Part shown: piece after piece, positions 63,545 to 64,000 of the stretch | Layout: every line of letters starts with the position of its first letter | Numbering within the stretch: the stretch's first letter is position 1 | Assembly: GCF_040869045.1 (NCBI RefSeq) | Contig: NC_090322.1 | Coordinates: forward strand, 82,545,675 to 82,609,674 | DNA length: 64,000 bases | From: Eurosta solidaginis | Lineage: Eukaryota > Arthropoda > Insecta > Diptera > Tephritidae | Direction: 5' to 3' | Program-made: the position numbers and the translations under genes | The notes under the pieces: model-generated | What the model was told of the DNA's origin: nothing | Databases searched by the model: none | The model's input: only the letters and a program-made list of their open reading frames with translations

Positions 63545-64000
63545 TAGGCGCGTTCAGCGGCTAGAGCCTCCTGTAGCTCCTTAAGGGTCCGCAATGCATC
63601 TCGAACGAGGATTTGGGACACTCTTCCTCTAGCGTTGGCGGTTTGCAGCCCTTGTGCGGTGCATCGAATGGTGCGTCGTGCGATGCTGGGTGCTGCTGAG
63701 GGAATGTTGTTTCCCGGGCGAGAACGGGGTTGCCCGGTGGCGGCAGGGGGTGCCGGTACGGCGGATCTGCCAGGCCGGGGTGCCTGGATGGCGCGCTGGG
63801 CGCTTGGGGTAGCGTCCCGCCGATGGAGTAGGGAGTGATGTCGCGCTCCACAAATCCGGCATCTGTCGTATGAGCTGCACTCGCTGGTGATGTGAGATAA
63901 TGCCAAGCAATTCAGGCTCGTGCAAGCATCCATCTCTGGGGTGGTTTCATTTTTTTGAATATGACGCAGTTCCGAAGACCGTGCTGACGGGTGCATATGC
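63544..64000 (-). CDS. Gag-like zinc-knuckle protein, N-terminus outside window
   Basis: About 150 residues are visible from the first in-window Met (63996); the frame stays open to the edge, so the true start is probably beyond it. A zinc motif lies at residues 30-58: NC-X4-H-X4-C followed by CRICGARHHSLLH, i.e. CX2CX3HHX3H. This pair is typical of gag-related proteins of BEL/Pao elements and of abundant dipteran gag-like proteins. The usual first cysteine of the first finger (three residues before C30) is a serine. After it comes a Pro/Arg/Ala-rich linker (about 60-115) and a short helical, charged tail ending at a TAG beside the purine tract. Local GC content is much higher than in the satellite. 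A role in packaging RNA is inferred. A degenerate copy is possible. Confidence 0.6.
   Translation of the reverse strand, partial: HMHPSARSSELRHIQKNETTPEMDACTSLNCLALSHITSECSSYDRCRICGARHHSLLHRRDATPSAQRAIQAPRPGRSAVPAPPAATGQPRSRPGNNIPSAAPSIARRTIRCTAQGLQTANARGRVSQILVRDALRTLKELQEALAAERA

Larger units (their letters stand above)
62839..64000 (-). mobile_element. 3' part of a second LTR retrotransposon, BEL/Pao-like, minus strand
   Basis: The satellite stops at AAGTA (62838) and is replaced by sequence with LTR-type ends, TGTTT at 62839 and AAACA at 63532. On the minus strand the order is zinc-knuckle ORF, purine tract, LTR, which is the 3' end of an LTR element. The rest of the element and the far satellite junction lie beyond the window. 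BEL/Pao affinity is inferred from the CX2CX3HHX3H motif and purine tract. No protease or polymerase is visible between the zinc motif and the LTR, so this is either a gag-only, internally deleted or rearranged copy. Confidence 0.72.

Noticed and set aside
63635..63838. Plus-strand 67-codon ORF and two other minus-strand frames over the zinc-knuckle gene
   Set aside because: These are shadows of the GC-rich zinc-knuckle frame. Only that frame contains a recognisable CX2CX3HHX3H motif.

Overview
The window is eukaryotic heterochromatin, almost certainly from an insect and most likely a fly. That rests on the copia-type retrotransposon with its half-tRNA-iMet primer site and on the dipteran-style gag zinc motif at the right edge. 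No host protein gene, rRNA, tRNA, CRISPR array or bacterial-type signal is visible. Species cannot be read from the sequence.

Layout: (1) 1-33006 is a head-to-tail array of an AT-rich satellite with a monomer of about 277 bp, roughly 119 copies, all in one orientation. (2) 33007-37522 is a complete Ty1/copia LTR retrotransposon of 4516 bp. It has two 218-bp LTRs that look identical, a 5-bp target duplication (AAACT), a copia-type primer site, one uninterrupted gag-pol ORF and a polypurine tract. It sits inside one monomer and splits it cleanly. (3) 37523-62838 is the same satellite in the same phase and orientation, roughly 91 more copies. (4) 62839-64000 is the 3' end of a second LTR retrotransposon on the minus strand: a 694-bp LTR, a purine tract and a gag-like zinc-knuckle ORF running off the window. 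The edge of the satellite here is therefore a transposon insertion, and not necessarily the end of the array.

The satellite is not uniform. Monomers have a conserved part (about 150 bp) and a part (about 125 bp) that occurs as alternative cassettes: a common type A, a divergent type B often carrying a tandem 42-bp sub-repeat, and a type C that looks like a B/A mosaic. Rare variants recur at fixed offsets and reveal higher-order structure: a tandem 5709-bp unit (47161-52869 and 52870-59133, the second with two extra monomers), a 6.15-kb duplication at the left end, a roughly 1.1-kb unit at 27.5-31 kb, dimers near 13 and 19 kb, and a roughly 1.5-kb segment repeated 20.4 kb apart. Repeated unequal exchange and gene conversion would explain this. 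The young copia copy, the near absence of other transposons and the multi-scale structure suggest a centromeric, pericentromeric or sex-chromosome block, but that is inference.
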